DNA of 64,000 bases from a virus. Location: IMG/VR virus record IMGVR_UViG_3300047510_001751, positions 1 to 64,000 of that record. One strand, 5' to 3'. The notes under the pieces are model-generated. The model worked only from the letters and a program-made list of their open reading frames with translations, was not told where the DNA came from and ran no database searches. A program made the position numbers and the translations under genes. Numbering within the stretch: position 1 is the first letter of the stretch; each line of letters opens with the position of its first letter. Shown one piece after another: positions 16,952 through 26,432 of the stretch.

Positions 16952-17272
16952 CTAGTCTCTTTGTCTCCAGTCATCAGGCTTATCCTTGGTCCACCAATCA
17001 ACCATATCATCAATACTATCGAAACCACTCTTACCAAACCGTTCGTGTCCAGTGCCACCTATATCAAGTTGGTTTAAAAAATCATCCATATCTCCCTCCA
17101 CCATATGTGGATTTTCTGCTGTTCGTCTCGCCTGTCTCAACATAGTACCAGCAGTTCGATTAGCTTTGGCTAATTTTTCTGCCCATATCATTTCTTCCAA
17201 GCTCACTTCTTCATGTTGAGCGATCTTGTTACAGATACCTTCTAAACGTAGACGATATTGTGTAGACAGCAT
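16952..17272 (-). CDS. Conserved cyanophage hypothetical protein (106 aa)
   Basis: 106 residues, mostly helical and charged ('LSTQYRLRLEGICNKIA', 'SLEEMIWAEKLAKANRTA') with an acidic C-terminal part ('GFDSIDDMVDWW'). I recall similar proteins in other T4-like cyanophages but no known function. It has both a strong sigma70-type promoter (17326-17354) and an ATAAATA late box (17293-17299), so it may be expressed throughout infection. Confidence 0.75.
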   Translation of the reverse strand: MLSTQYRLRLEGICNKIAQHEEVSLEEMIWAEKLAKANRTAGTMLRQARRTAENPHMVEGDMDDFLNQLDIGGTGHERFGKSGFDSIDDMVDWWTKDKPDDWRQRD

Positions 17273-17292
17273 GTATATTCTCCATATAGAAT

Positions 17293-17299
17293 TATTTAT
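17293..17299 (-). promoter_or_regulatory. Late promoter box (ATAAATA)
   Basis: AATAAATA context on the minus strand 20 bases before the 106-residue gene. Confidence 0.55.
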
Positions 17300-17325
17300 T
17301 AGGACCCTTAACCCCTGACAGAGCT

Positions 17326-17354
17326 ATCATACTGAGGTTTTGGGAAATTGTCAA
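17326..17354 (-). promoter_or_regulatory. Sigma70-type promoter
   Basis: TTGACA (17354-17349), 17-base spacer, TATGAT (17331-17326) on the minus strand; transcription start near 17319, giving a ~45-base leader for the 106-residue gene. The stretch 17355-17459 upstream holds only the repeat copy and AT-rich DNA. Confidence 0.8.
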
Positions 17355-17418
17355 GGGTATTGACTTTAAAAGCAAAATGGTTTAATATGGTACTCAACTT
17401 TTTTACTCATTTTTACCT

Positions 17419-17461
17419 GGAGAATTTTTTCCCGATTTCGTGGATTTAGTTTTTGAATTTC
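17419..17461 (-). repeat. 43-bp dispersed repeat, copy 2
   Basis: 40/43 identical to 14223-14265. It begins exactly at the stop codon of the 401-residue spike-like gene (TGA, 17460-17462) and extends into non-coding DNA. Confidence 0.85.
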
Positions 17462-18665
17462 AGTTTAGGTAAATCTGTGTAGCAACTACAGAAACTTTAG
17501 CTGGTTCTAAAGTTATTTTAGATGTCTCAGCAAAAGAAATTAATGCTTGGGTTTGAGTTAATTCAATGGCTCCTAATTTACTACCAACATTAACTTTAAA
17601 TTCTTTTTCATCTAAAGTCATTTTACTGACTTGACCAGCAGCTTCAAATTTATATCCACCTGTAGTAGTAGACATCTCAACTTTACCACCGCTAGAAACT
17701 TTATACGTAGCAATTTCTGGTGTTGGATTTGCTCCTATCTCAAGGACATAAGACTCTTGTTGAGTGCTTTCCCGAATTGAAGTTCCTGTGATAACAGTCT
17801 TTTGTTTTCCTATAGTTTTTTCCGATAGGTTTCCTTTTACTTCCCTAGCATAGTCAAGATCTACGTTCAAAGAGTAATTTTTGTTTACGATTTGTTTGTA
17901 ATCTCCTGTCACACCTAGTTCATAATTACCATTTACAGTATAATTAATACTACCTGGAGTAGAAACAGATGTGACAGCGTTAGGATTATACTGTTCAATT
18001 TGTACTTCACCTGCCCCTTTGGAATATTCTCCGCCGCTTAAATTTTTCTCAAAGAAACTAGTGTTTAGATTAAAAGTTCCCCCAAACATGTTAATTCTGC
18101 CTCCTTCTTTACCAGCAGAAATGTTTATGTCTTTTCCTGAAGTTAAATTTAATGTGCTCGAAGCATTTAATGTAATATTTTCTCCTTTTATTACAGCTTC
18201 TCCGCCAATACATTCAATGAGAACATCACCATATACTTTCAAAGAATATGCTGGTAGTTTTGTTTCGTCTATTCCACCTTTACTATTAGTTTCTTTTTTT
18301 AAAGATCCATCATCTGGTCTTCCCTCAACTTCAATGGCAACAGACTTTGTTTTTTGTAGTTGGGATTCAGATTTCATGATAAGTTTTCCACCACAGCCAC
18401 TTTGAGATGGAGAACCAGTGCCAAAAATTATATTTCCTTGGTTATCAATATGGAAAGCAGATTTTCCATCAGTAATAGCAAATCCAGAAGAGCCATCTTC
18501 TGGAAAAGTATAGGTAGTTAGAGTCCATTTGCCAAGAATATAAGAATAATCTGGAATAGGACCTTCACCATAGCTAACAGATAAATCCCCAGTTGAATTA
18601 GGAACTGTACCTTTAGTTACATCTGGATTTGAAGCTGGTTTGTTAGTTACAGACATTATGGACAA
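17460..18665 (-). CDS. Baseplate spike / beta-helix protein (gp5 C-terminal-like)
   Basis: 401 residues rich in short repeated beta strands ('DVLIECIGGEAVIKGENITL', 'SGKDINISAGKEGGRINMFG'), the pattern of VgrG/gp5-type triple-stranded beta-helix spikes. It lies directly downstream of, and overlaps by ten bases, the gene with the gp5-type OB domain. In T4 one protein (gp5) holds OB fold, lysozyme and spike; here the OB domain and a helix-like domain appear to be on two genes. Role at the membrane-piercing tail tip is inferred from fold and position. Confidence 0.65.
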   Translation of the reverse strand: MSIMSVTNKPASNPDVTKGTVPNSTGDLSVSYGEGPIPDYSYILGKWTLTTYTFPEDGSSGFAITDGKSAFHIDNQGNIIFGTGSPSQSGCGGKLIMKSESQLQKTKSVAIEVEGRPDDGSLKKETNSKGGIDETKLPAYSLKVYGDVLIECIGGEAVIKGENITLNASSTLNLTSGKDINISAGKEGGRINMFGGTFNLNTSFFEKNLSGGEYSKGAGEVQIEQYNPNAVTSVSTPGSINYTVNGNYELGVTGDYKQIVNKNYSLNVDLDYAREVKGNLSEKTIGKQKTVITGTSIRESTQQESYVLEIGANPTPEIATYKVSSGGKVEMSTTTGGYKFEAAGQVSKMTLDEKEFKVNVGSKLGAIELTQTQALISFAETSKITLEPAKVSVVATQIYLN

Positions 18666-21600
18666 TCAATATATTTACCTGTTCCGATCTTGGTGTATCC
18701 TCTGGTCTCAAGTTCAACTTTATCTAGACAATTTAGACTTGGTAATACTCTAGCACCAGCACCTCCACCACCTCTAATTATAATACTAGGAATGTTCTTA
18801 AATGTTTTTGTTCTATCTAAAACTTCGACACTAAAAACGTATCCCAATTCATTTATTCTAGCTCTAGCAATTCCTTGCTCTCCATTGATAAACACATCAG
18901 GCTCAGAAGTATATCCTCTTCCTGGATTTAATAGTGTATATGAATCAATTACACAAGTTAAATTTTGGTTATCTGGATTATTTTTAACGTATCCTCTTCC
19001 AGTTCTAGTAACTCTAATTTCACTAACGTAGCCATTTTCATCCAATAAAGCTATGGCAGAAGCTCCGTAACCTTTACCACGTACAATAACTCTAGGTGGT
19101 TTTTGATATGGGCAACCCCTTCTACTGATTGGTATGCTTATGATTGCTCCAGAGTCATTTGTTACAGGAACACCAGCAGTTGGCGGATTGATACATGGGA
19201 CCAATGGTGTTATAATGACTGGTTCATCTTCTATAATGTCACCAAGTACAATAATTTGAGCTGATGCTCCAGTTCCATTAATAATAAATGTAATTGTTTC
19301 ATTAGTTTCTATTTCCAAATCTTTATTAATGCCAACATAAATTTTTGCTGTGTTGTTGTAAATAACAAACGTTCCAAACAATTTACCGTTGATAATGTCG
19401 TTTGATTTCAATGAAGAACCGTATAGTACATATTGTAAATTAGTTCCATCAGGAACATTAGATGTAGTTACAGTAAATTCTGCCGTTTCTCCTTCCATAT
19501 ATTCTATTTTATCTGATTCGACAAAGAAAGATGGTGTAATGATAGTAACTTCTTCGTCTTCTGGTATAGGATCAGCAGAAATTATTACTGAAGTAGCATC
19601 ACCATTTTCAACGCCAACAATACTAAATGTCAATAACTCAGAATTTTCTATATCAGCATCTTTTGCTATTTGTACAAGAACTGTAGCAGCATTATTAACT
19701 ATAGTAAATGTTCCAGATAATTCATATTCAATAATATCAGTTTTTTCGATTTCTGGTCCAGATAATTCGTAATTAACTACTGTATTGTCTGGAACATTTA
19801 CTGATGTAATTGTATAAGTAATTGTTTCTCCTTCATCATAAACAATCTTATCAGACTCAACAAAATAATACGGATCTTCTGGAATATCATCCCCCAAAAT
19901 AGTGACAATAGCCGAAGCATTAGTGTTATCAATACTAAAGATAAGTCTTTCACTTGGGTCTGGAATGTCTTCATCAATTAAATTACCATCCTCATCTTCT
20001 ACTTGAGTAGAAAAATCATTATTAATTGTTGTTTTAATTTTAACCTCAGCAAAATTATTCACAACTGTAAACGATCCTGTTAATTGACCACCATCAACAT
20101 CATTTGAACTGATGTCTCCAGAAATTGTGTATGATAGCGTTACGTTATCAGACACATTTTGAGTTACTATATTAAAAGTTATTTCTTCTCCTTCAAAAAA
20201 AGAATTTCTATTTGGAATAACAGTATAAGTAGGAAGAGTGGGAAGAATTGTATTTAAAGTTGTCTTAGTTTTGACAGGAGATGTAATAAAATTAGCGGGT
20301 GGGTTTAAAATAGTAGTTGATTGCGTTGATGTAATCTCTCCAATGCCAGTAGGTAATTCACTAATTGGATCTTTAATAGCATTCAAATCATAATTTAAAA
20401 TTTCACATACAAAAATTTTCCCATCAGGGAACGAAACTACAGATCCTTCTGGAGTTGTACCTTCAGAAAGTTTTATTTGAAATGTTTCAACATTTTCATC
20501 TATATCATCAGCTAAAGTTTTAAACACCAAAGTTTTTTCTGATTCTCCTGGAGCAAAACCTAATGTTCCTCCATTAGTAGGTTTGATAAAATCAATTCCT
20601 TCTGTTGCAGATCCATTAATTACTTGATATTTGACGCTAGAAGACACTAAAGTGTTTCCTTCTCGAAAAATTGTGAACGTAGCGTTCTTTCCTTCTACTA
20701 CCTGAACATCACTTGATCGATAAACAAAAATATTTTCGAGACTTGCTACATCAGAATCAACTGGAACATCTTCTGCTGGTTCAAAAATACCACCAACAAA
20801 TACGATACTAGTTTCTTCATCTTCTGTAGATTCTTTTGATTCATCACAAATGGAAGATCCAGCTAAAGGACCATCTTCTAATTGCTCGATTAATTTATCT
20901 AACCAATCTTCTGTATCTTCTGTACCACAATCAGTACATTCTTTCGTTACCTTTTCACACTGTGTGGAAGGACCATCACAACTAATACCAAGTAAACTAA
21001 AAACTTCATTGATAGCTGATCCGATTACATTAAGTGGGTCTGCTAAAGTATCTAAGAAATCTTGTAAAGGTCCCAATACTGTACTTAAAATTTCTTCTAG
21101 TCCATTTAAAATTTCGTTAATAATAGACTCTACTACAGCATCAATTAAACATGTAACAGCATTAAATGCTTCCATGAAAATATCTAATAATAAATCAGTA
21201 AGCCACTGTGCTAGAGTGTCTGTAAAATCAGCCATCTCACAGCCAAGGTCATCAAGAATTTCATTGATTACATCTAGTACTGGCTTTAATCTGCTTTCTT
21301 TTTTAGTAATTGGTTGGAAAGGTTCCACACCAAGATCAGGAGCTACTGGTCCAGTGTTAACATTCCCAAGCTCATCTGTAGTTGGAACATCAGCAATCAA
21401 TGTGACTTCCACTAAACCATCAATACCTTCTCTAACTACATTGACAACTTCTCCTTTTGCTCGGGAAACAAAACTGGATACAAGTCTTGTTGCTTTGTTA
21501 ACGTAAGTTCTGGCGATTGATTCGTAATTACTTAACTCTCCGTTAATCTGACTGACATAATAATCTCCAAGCTGACCACCAGATTGTTGATTGGCTGCCA

Positions 21601-22294
21601 GCATTTCAGATAAAATATTTGTTAACCCTCCAGACAAATCAGATTCTGATCCACATTTTGGATTAGCGATTTCCACACATACTTTTGCTCCAGTTGGGTT
21701 TGTAGCAGTGTTTTCAGCAAATAAAGCATAGAAACTTGCTGGGGCTTTTCCAGGTACAGCGGCAGCAATTAATCCAGTTTGCCCAGGTTTAGTATATTTT
21801 GAATCGTCAGCTTCAGCTTCACCACCATCTTTCTTTTTTTCTGGTAGAGGTTCGTGCTTGTAAGGATTTCTTTCTGGATCAAAATATGTCGTAAAAGATT
21901 TACATGTTCCAGATGGATTAGGATCTTTCTCATAATTTTCTATTAGCGTGGACCCAGCTGTATGTCCAATTGATCCCATGATAATTGGTTTTTGTTTATC
22001 AGCATCTAAGTAAAAACCAATTACCCAATTACCTTGTCTTAAGTCTACAGAAGCTCCAGTTGTACCACCATCGGTAAATGGTGTAGTGACTGGCATCATT
22101 ACGTTTGCCCATGGCAATTCATTAGTAGGTGTAGCATCACAGTCCTTCAGATGCTGACCTACAATTCTTACACGATACCTACCAGAATTTTTTGGATCAT
22201 CGTTTTTGTTTGATTCAACTTGTCCAACCCACCAGTTAAATCCATCAGAACCTATTTGATTTATTGGAAACAAAGATGATAATACTGGATCCAT
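18656..22294 (-). CDS. Baseplate hub gp5-like OB-fold protein with Calx-beta repeats
   Basis: 1212 residues. The first ~130 residues match the gp5/VgrG OB-fold region ('NWWVGQVESNKNDDPKNSGR', 'PWANVMMPVT', 'GNWVIGFYLDADKQKPIIMG'). No lysozyme catalytic domain is visible. At residues ~525-640 is a Calx-beta-like domain ('GNTLVSSSVKYQVINGSATE', 'IDENVETFQIKLSEGT'), followed by three related repeats of ~80-90 residues each containing 'FxEGE', 'GxFTVVNN' and 'ET..F.I'. The C-terminus holds 'GYVSEIRVTRTGRGY'-type turns. Position between gp27-like hub and spike-like gene supports a hub role; the repeats may bind Ca2+ or cell-surface glycans. Confidence 0.78.
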   Translation of the reverse strand: MDPVLSSLFPINQIGSDGFNWWVGQVESNKNDDPKNSGRYRVRIVGQHLKDCDATPTNELPWANVMMPVTTPFTDGGTTGASVDLRQGNWVIGFYLDADKQKPIIMGSIGHTAGSTLIENYEKDPNPSGTCKSFTTYFDPERNPYKHEPLPEKKKDGGEAEADDSKYTKPGQTGLIAAAVPGKAPASFYALFAENTATNPTGAKVCVEIANPKCGSESDLSGGLTNILSEMLAANQQSGGQLGDYYVSQINGELSNYESIARTYVNKATRLVSSFVSRAKGEVVNVVREGIDGLVEVTLIADVPTTDELGNVNTGPVAPDLGVEPFQPITKKESRLKPVLDVINEILDDLGCEMADFTDTLAQWLTDLLLDIFMEAFNAVTCLIDAVVESIINEILNGLEEILSTVLGPLQDFLDTLADPLNVIGSAINEVFSLLGISCDGPSTQCEKVTKECTDCGTEDTEDWLDKLIEQLEDGPLAGSSICDESKESTEDEETSIVFVGGIFEPAEDVPVDSDVASLENIFVYRSSDVQVVEGKNATFTIFREGNTLVSSSVKYQVINGSATEGIDFIKPTNGGTLGFAPGESEKTLVFKTLADDIDENVETFQIKLSEGTTPEGSVVSFPDGKIFVCEILNYDLNAIKDPISELPTGIGEITSTQSTTILNPPANFITSPVKTKTTLNTILPTLPTYTVIPNRNSFFEGEEITFNIVTQNVSDNVTLSYTISGDISSNDVDGGQLTGSFTVVNNFAEVKIKTTINNDFSTQVEDEDGNLIDEDIPDPSERLIFSIDNTNASAIVTILGDDIPEDPYYFVESDKIVYDEGETITYTITSVNVPDNTVVNYELSGPEIEKTDIIEYELSGTFTIVNNAATVLVQIAKDADIENSELLTFSIVGVENGDATSVIISADPIPEDEEVTIITPSFFVESDKIEYMEGETAEFTVTTSNVPDGTNLQYVLYGSSLKSNDIINGKLFGTFVIYNNTAKIYVGINKDLEIETNETITFIINGTGASAQIIVLGDIIEDEPVIITPLVPCINPPTAGVPVTNDSGAIISIPISRRGCPYQKPPRVIVRGKGYGASAIALLDENGYVSEIRVTRTGRGYVKNNPDNQNLTCVIDSYTLLNPGRGYTSEPDVFINGEQGIARARINELGYVFSVEVLDRTKTFKNIPSIIIRGGGGAGARVLPSLNCLDKVELETRGYTKIGTGKYIDCP

Positions 22295-22315
22295 ATCACA
22301 CAGGATTTTATATAT

Positions 22316-22322
22316 TATTTAT
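22316..22322 (-). promoter_or_regulatory. Late promoter box (ATAAATA)
   Basis: AATAAATA on the minus strand, 22 bases before the gp5-like gene and overlapping the stop codon of the upstream hub gene. Confidence 0.55.
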
Positions 22323-23728
22323 TGTGTTTTAGAAGCATAATCTTTCATCCCATAAGAATCTCTAATTAGAGTGAGAAAAGTATAACATCTTCTTTTCTTT
22401 GGATCAAAAACATGATTGACTTCGGAAATTAAATATGTTCCGCTATGCTCGGGGTCATATTTTTCTGTAATTTTTTGTTCTTGGGTGACTTGGTTTGGAA
22501 TCATGATGTCAATAACATCCCCAACTTTAATAGCTGGTGATCCATTTAATTTAATTTTTACTTTCTGGTTTGTTAACGAATTTAATCTAGAAATAGATTG
22601 AGCCATGTAAAACTTTTGGTAATCTGGAAACTGAGTTGCTCCATTTTCTCCGTCTCTTTTTTCTGGAGAAGCAGAATCCTCCCCGTCATACCAAGTTTCG
22701 TGGTCTAACACCATACTCATAACACGAGTAGGATACTTAGATAATTCTTTCTGACCATAAGGCAATCCTTTTTGAGAGCCCAGATGCTTCATGCTTTCAT
22801 ATGATTTGTCGAGAGAATACACATATTCTTCATAGGCACCTGTACTATAATTGTAATAACAAATTACAGAAGAGAATGCTCCTGTTCTAAGCTTGTTAAG
22901 AATATCAATCTCGTTTAAGAAATCAATTGATAATATTTTTCTATCGGGTGAAGAATTTACATCAGCAGGTTCTTGAAAATATGTTCCAACTGATTTTTCT
23001 CCAGCACATAAAGTATCAATTGATTTAAAAACATATCCATCTTTATTTTCAAAGAAGAAATATCCAGCACTACCGTCCACACTACCGTAGTCAGAACTAT
23101 CTACTGGTTTTAAAGAAGAAACACTTTGATTACTTGATGTGGTGGTTTTTGATTCTTTATTTTCTGTAACTTTAGATGTGCTAGAATTTGCTACTGCTTT
23201 AGATTGAATACTATTGATGATAGAAAATGGAGATTTTTTTCCTGGGTTGAAAATAATATTAAATTTTGTTGATTCTTCTTCTAATTCTTTATCTGTCTTT
23301 AAGTAATCTTTTAAAAGAGTTTGAACAATTGTGTTTGGTTTGCCACTTAATGTTTTTGTAACACGGATACCTTCATTAAGCAATCCTTCATTAGATATTA
23401 ACCCAAGCGTATATGTTTGAAATCTTTCGGCACCAAATCTACTATAAATTTTATACACATTCATATCATAATCATATTGTTGATTGTCTGGTCCAATTAA
23501 ACTCACCTGTATTCGTTCGGTTCCTTGTATTGGCAACGATGATATAAGGTTAGCACCAGAATCAACCATCACTAAAGTTCCCGACACTACAGGAGATGTG
23601 ACACTTTCGAAGTAATCAAATCTTTGAACAAGATCTGTAATATCATAAGATTCGTTAGACTTAACACGATATATGACTACAGATTTAATTTGAAAACTTG
23701 AAGCATATGGTTTTATATTATCTGACAT
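22319..23728 (-). CDS. Baseplate hub protein, gp27-like
   Basis: 469 residues. N-terminus 'YRVKSNESYDITDLVQRFDY' followed by 'SGTLVMVDSGANLISSLPI' and 'GTERIQVSL' resembles the gp27/late-control-D barrel that caps the tail tube. C-terminal segments ('VKIKLNGSPAIKVGDVIDI', 'GTYLISEVNHVFDPKKRRC') fit hub proteins of contractile tails. It precedes the gp5-like gene, as gp27 pairs with gp5 in the T4 hub. The start overlaps the stop of the upstream gene by one base (TAATG). Confidence 0.75.
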   Translation of the reverse strand: MSDNIKPYASSFQIKSVVIYRVKSNESYDITDLVQRFDYFESVTSPVVSGTLVMVDSGANLISSLPIQGTERIQVSLIGPDNQQYDYDMNVYKIYSRFGAERFQTYTLGLISNEGLLNEGIRVTKTLSGKPNTIVQTLLKDYLKTDKELEEESTKFNIIFNPGKKSPFSIINSIQSKAVANSSTSKVTENKESKTTTSSNQSVSSLKPVDSSDYGSVDGSAGYFFFENKDGYVFKSIDTLCAGEKSVGTYFQEPADVNSSPDRKILSIDFLNEIDILNKLRTGAFSSVICYYNYSTGAYEEYVYSLDKSYESMKHLGSQKGLPYGQKELSKYPTRVMSMVLDHETWYDGEDSASPEKRDGENGATQFPDYQKFYMAQSISRLNSLTNQKVKIKLNGSPAIKVGDVIDIMIPNQVTQEQKITEKYDPEHSGTYLISEVNHVFDPKKRRCYTFLTLIRDSYGMKDYASKTQ

Positions 23729-26400
23729 TAACCAATACCTAACGAGAATGGACTATTATAAAAATCTTGAGTAGGATTTCTGCCAGATTCTATGCCCATT
23801 TCTCCGCTTGGAGGAGGAGCAGAACCAGCAGAAGCAATTTGTTGCCCACCACCTGTATTTAATACAGTTATTCCTCCGCCAACAGATTTATTTGAAGAAG
23901 AAGAAGGAGTAATTGAACTTATTCGATTTGCTCTTTCTGTTGCTCTATCTAAAGCCTGATCAAATTGATTTCTATTACTTTGTCTAATTATATCAGGATC
24001 TCCCCCATTTGTAGATGTAAAATATTCTACAATTGATTTGCCCTGTGGTTTAGACATGTCAAGTTTTGTTGCCCCATCATAAAAATCAAATCCAACTGTT
24101 GTCTTATGTGCTTTAATTTCTCCATATTCGGGATGATTAAAAATTCTTTCTTGGCCTACTTTAAGACCATAATTACTTGTTATTGCTTGTCCAAGTTGTG
24201 CTGCTGGCGATGATGGGGGTGGAGTATTAGCTACAGTTTCATACTTTTTCAAATGTTCTGTATATCTTTTTGCCGCCTCTGGAGTATGAACATTTGGTTG
24301 ACTACCTCCAGGTAATGAAGGCCATCCTAGATCTTTAGATAATTTAGGGAACACTTGAGTTTCTAACTGCCCCGATTTCAATGCGTTAACCAAGCCCGCT
24401 TCTCCTCCTTCACCTCCACCAGCATTCCAAACAGAAGTCATAAAAGTTCTCATAATTTTAGTTTGATTTTCCATGCTAAATTTATCTTTTGTTGGATCTA
24501 AACCAGCATTAACTGCTCTTTCTCTTAGGTAAGAAGAATGAAATTGAAATGCTCCTAAAGCACCAGTCGATGAACCATTACCAATATATGATTTAGCTTT
24601 AGATATAGCATCATCAATAGTCATGTCAGAAAGTCCCTGTACTTCACCAATTCCTTGAACGGAATTAGGACCACCTTCTCCACCAGATATAGTTTGCATT
24701 AACGCTTTAATTTCTGCTGGAGCATCTCCTGGAAGCAAGCTCCCATCTCCACTTCCTGGTCCTGGTCCTGGTCCTGGTGTTTTGTTTATACTATCACCAA
24801 GTTTTTCAAGTAATTTCCCAAACCCATCAGTTAATTTGGCAAATAAATTTTTCTTAGACTCACCAGTTTCTTCTTCTGCTCCTTGTTCTTTTTTTGTTGA
24901 CACTGATTTTTTAGTTGCGCTTACTATGGATGGAGGCAATCCAAACACTCCAGCAATTGGTCTCGCCACTCTTTCTATTTCTGGATTGATGTTAGCTCCT
25001 TCCCCACCAAGACGCTGCATGTAATATGTGGTGGCGGCAAGAATACTGCCACCAGCAGCCATCATTGGTAGTGACATTACATCAACCATTGATTGAGATA
25101 GTTTTGATGCTTCGGTAGTGCCACCTCCAGCAGTACCAATGATATTTTTTGTGGTATTAAATCCAAATTTAGATGTTATGGGGGCGGCATTTACTGTAGT
25201 ATTTGTTCCTGTTTCATAAGTAGGAAAGTTGTTGAATGTATTAGATGATACAGGCGAAATATTATTGAATGTATTAGATGTTTTAGTTGTGCCCATTTCA
25301 TACTTGGGCGTAGAATTTATAGTCTTTTGATTAACAATAGACTCTGTTGGTTTTGGTCTTACTTTGCCATCAATAGCACTAGGTTCCCCTTGAGTATAGT
25401 TGTTATCTAAGGGAACTACAGCTTCATTACCATGTAATTCTACCATGTATCCACTATCAGGACCAGAAAATACAGCGCCTGTTTCTGCTTTAGGGATATC
25501 ATCTCTGTCATAAGCAGACATCTGCTGAAACTCTATGTCCTGAGCAGATGTTGCTGGTATTTTACTTTCGTCTTCTTTAGTAAGAAGGTTATCAAAATTA
25601 ACTATACTAGCAGCATCTTTTTGTTTTTCTAATTTAGTTTCTGTTTCTTTAGTTTCGGCTTTATCTACAGCTTGCTTTTGAAACTCCGTTTGATTTGAAA
25701 GAGCATTGATAATTTTTTGTAATTTATCATCTAAAGAATTAGCATTAGCTTTCAATTGCTGGTGCATCATTCCCTGTAGTACAGAAGAATGAATCATCTG
25801 GTCAGCAACTACTTTATTTTTTTCAGCAATAGATTCAGCAACTTTTTGTATTGATTCAGTGATTGCTCCAAGAGAATCTAAGATGTCTTCTTTACTTACT
25901 CGCTGTTTTTTATTGACGGCTTTCTGTGTTTTCTTTGCTGTAGTTGGATCCACCCACTTGCTCTTTGGTCTGAGCATTGGATCATCTACAAAGCCCTCAT
26001 AAAGTGGTTTAAATTTATCTCTAAATGTTTTTGCTTTATCTCCTGTATTAAACATGTCAAAAAGAACTTGAGTTCTTTCAAACTTATCAAGTTTATTCCT
26101 TCCTGACTTACCAGTGATGGCTGACTTCAGCATACCACCACGATTTTTCCATGTTTTTAATTGAGAAAGTTTCTTTTGTTTATATTCTCCCCCAAATTTC
26201 CAACGTAAAGCCTTCTTGAAGAAGTATCCTCTTTGAATTCCAGATTCTTCGAGAGAAGTTTGATATTTTTCAGCCTGAGCTTCAGCATACTTTCTTTCAT
26301 CTTCGGCAAGCTTTCTTGCTTCGAGTATCCTACTGATAACCATACCAATATGATTGGTATCCTCTCTTGTATCAGTAAAGCCTACTGTTCCTGCTGACAT
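23728..26400 (-). CDS. Large tail protein with embedded lysozyme/transglycosylase-like domain
   Basis: 890 residues. N-terminal third is basic and coiled ('AEDERKYAEAQAEKYQTSLE'), followed by Ala/Gln-rich helices and a hydrophobic segment 'MMAAGGSILAATTYYMQRL'. At residues ~545-720 is a muramidase/transglycosylase-like region: 'ISGGEGGPNSVQG' ... 'STGALGAFQFHSSYL', with a Glu before the G..G.FQF motif as in phage lysozyme-like virion enzymes. It sits between the putative tape-measure gene and the hub gene, so it is a candidate hub lysozyme that replaces the missing gp5 lysozyme domain. ATAAATA lies 22 bases upstream. Confidence 0.65.
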   Translation of the reverse strand: MSAGTVGFTDTREDTNHIGMVISRILEARKLAEDERKYAEAQAEKYQTSLEESGIQRGYFFKKALRWKFGGEYKQKKLSQLKTWKNRGGMLKSAITGKSGRNKLDKFERTQVLFDMFNTGDKAKTFRDKFKPLYEGFVDDPMLRPKSKWVDPTTAKKTQKAVNKKQRVSKEDILDSLGAITESIQKVAESIAEKNKVVADQMIHSSVLQGMMHQQLKANANSLDDKLQKIINALSNQTEFQKQAVDKAETKETETKLEKQKDAASIVNFDNLLTKEDESKIPATSAQDIEFQQMSAYDRDDIPKAETGAVFSGPDSGYMVELHGNEAVVPLDNNYTQGEPSAIDGKVRPKPTESIVNQKTINSTPKYEMGTTKTSNTFNNISPVSSNTFNNFPTYETGTNTTVNAAPITSKFGFNTTKNIIGTAGGGTTEASKLSQSMVDVMSLPMMAAGGSILAATTYYMQRLGGEGANINPEIERVARPIAGVFGLPPSIVSATKKSVSTKKEQGAEEETGESKKNLFAKLTDGFGKLLEKLGDSINKTPGPGPGPGSGDGSLLPGDAPAEIKALMQTISGGEGGPNSVQGIGEVQGLSDMTIDDAISKAKSYIGNGSSTGALGAFQFHSSYLRERAVNAGLDPTKDKFSMENQTKIMRTFMTSVWNAGGGEGGEAGLVNALKSGQLETQVFPKLSKDLGWPSLPGGSQPNVHTPEAAKRYTEHLKKYETVANTPPPSSPAAQLGQAITSNYGLKVGQERIFNHPEYGEIKAHKTTVGFDFYDGATKLDMSKPQGKSIVEYFTSTNGGDPDIIRQSNRNQFDQALDRATERANRISSITPSSSSNKSVGGGITVLNTGGGQQIASAGSAPPPSGEMGIESGRNPTQDFYNSPFSLGIG

Positions 26401-26421
26401 TATACTTACCTGCTATCCTGC

Positions 26422-26428
26422 TATTTAT
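26422..26428 (-). promoter_or_regulatory. Late promoter box (ATAAATA)
   Basis: ATAAATA on the minus strand 22 bases before the 890-residue gene, in the short gap after the 1224-residue gene. Confidence 0.55.
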
Positions 26429-26432
26429 TTTG

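Noticed and set aside
17377-17421. 14-codon minus-strand frame after the repeat copy (begins MSKKVEYH)
   Set aside because: Too short, no Shine-Dalgarno sequence and no overlap with neighbours; kept as part of the non-coding spacer.
20850-21506. 218-codon plus-strand frame
   Set aside because: Lies wholly within the gp5-like gene on the other strand; composition (Ser/Thr/Ile) is that of antisense shadow frames.
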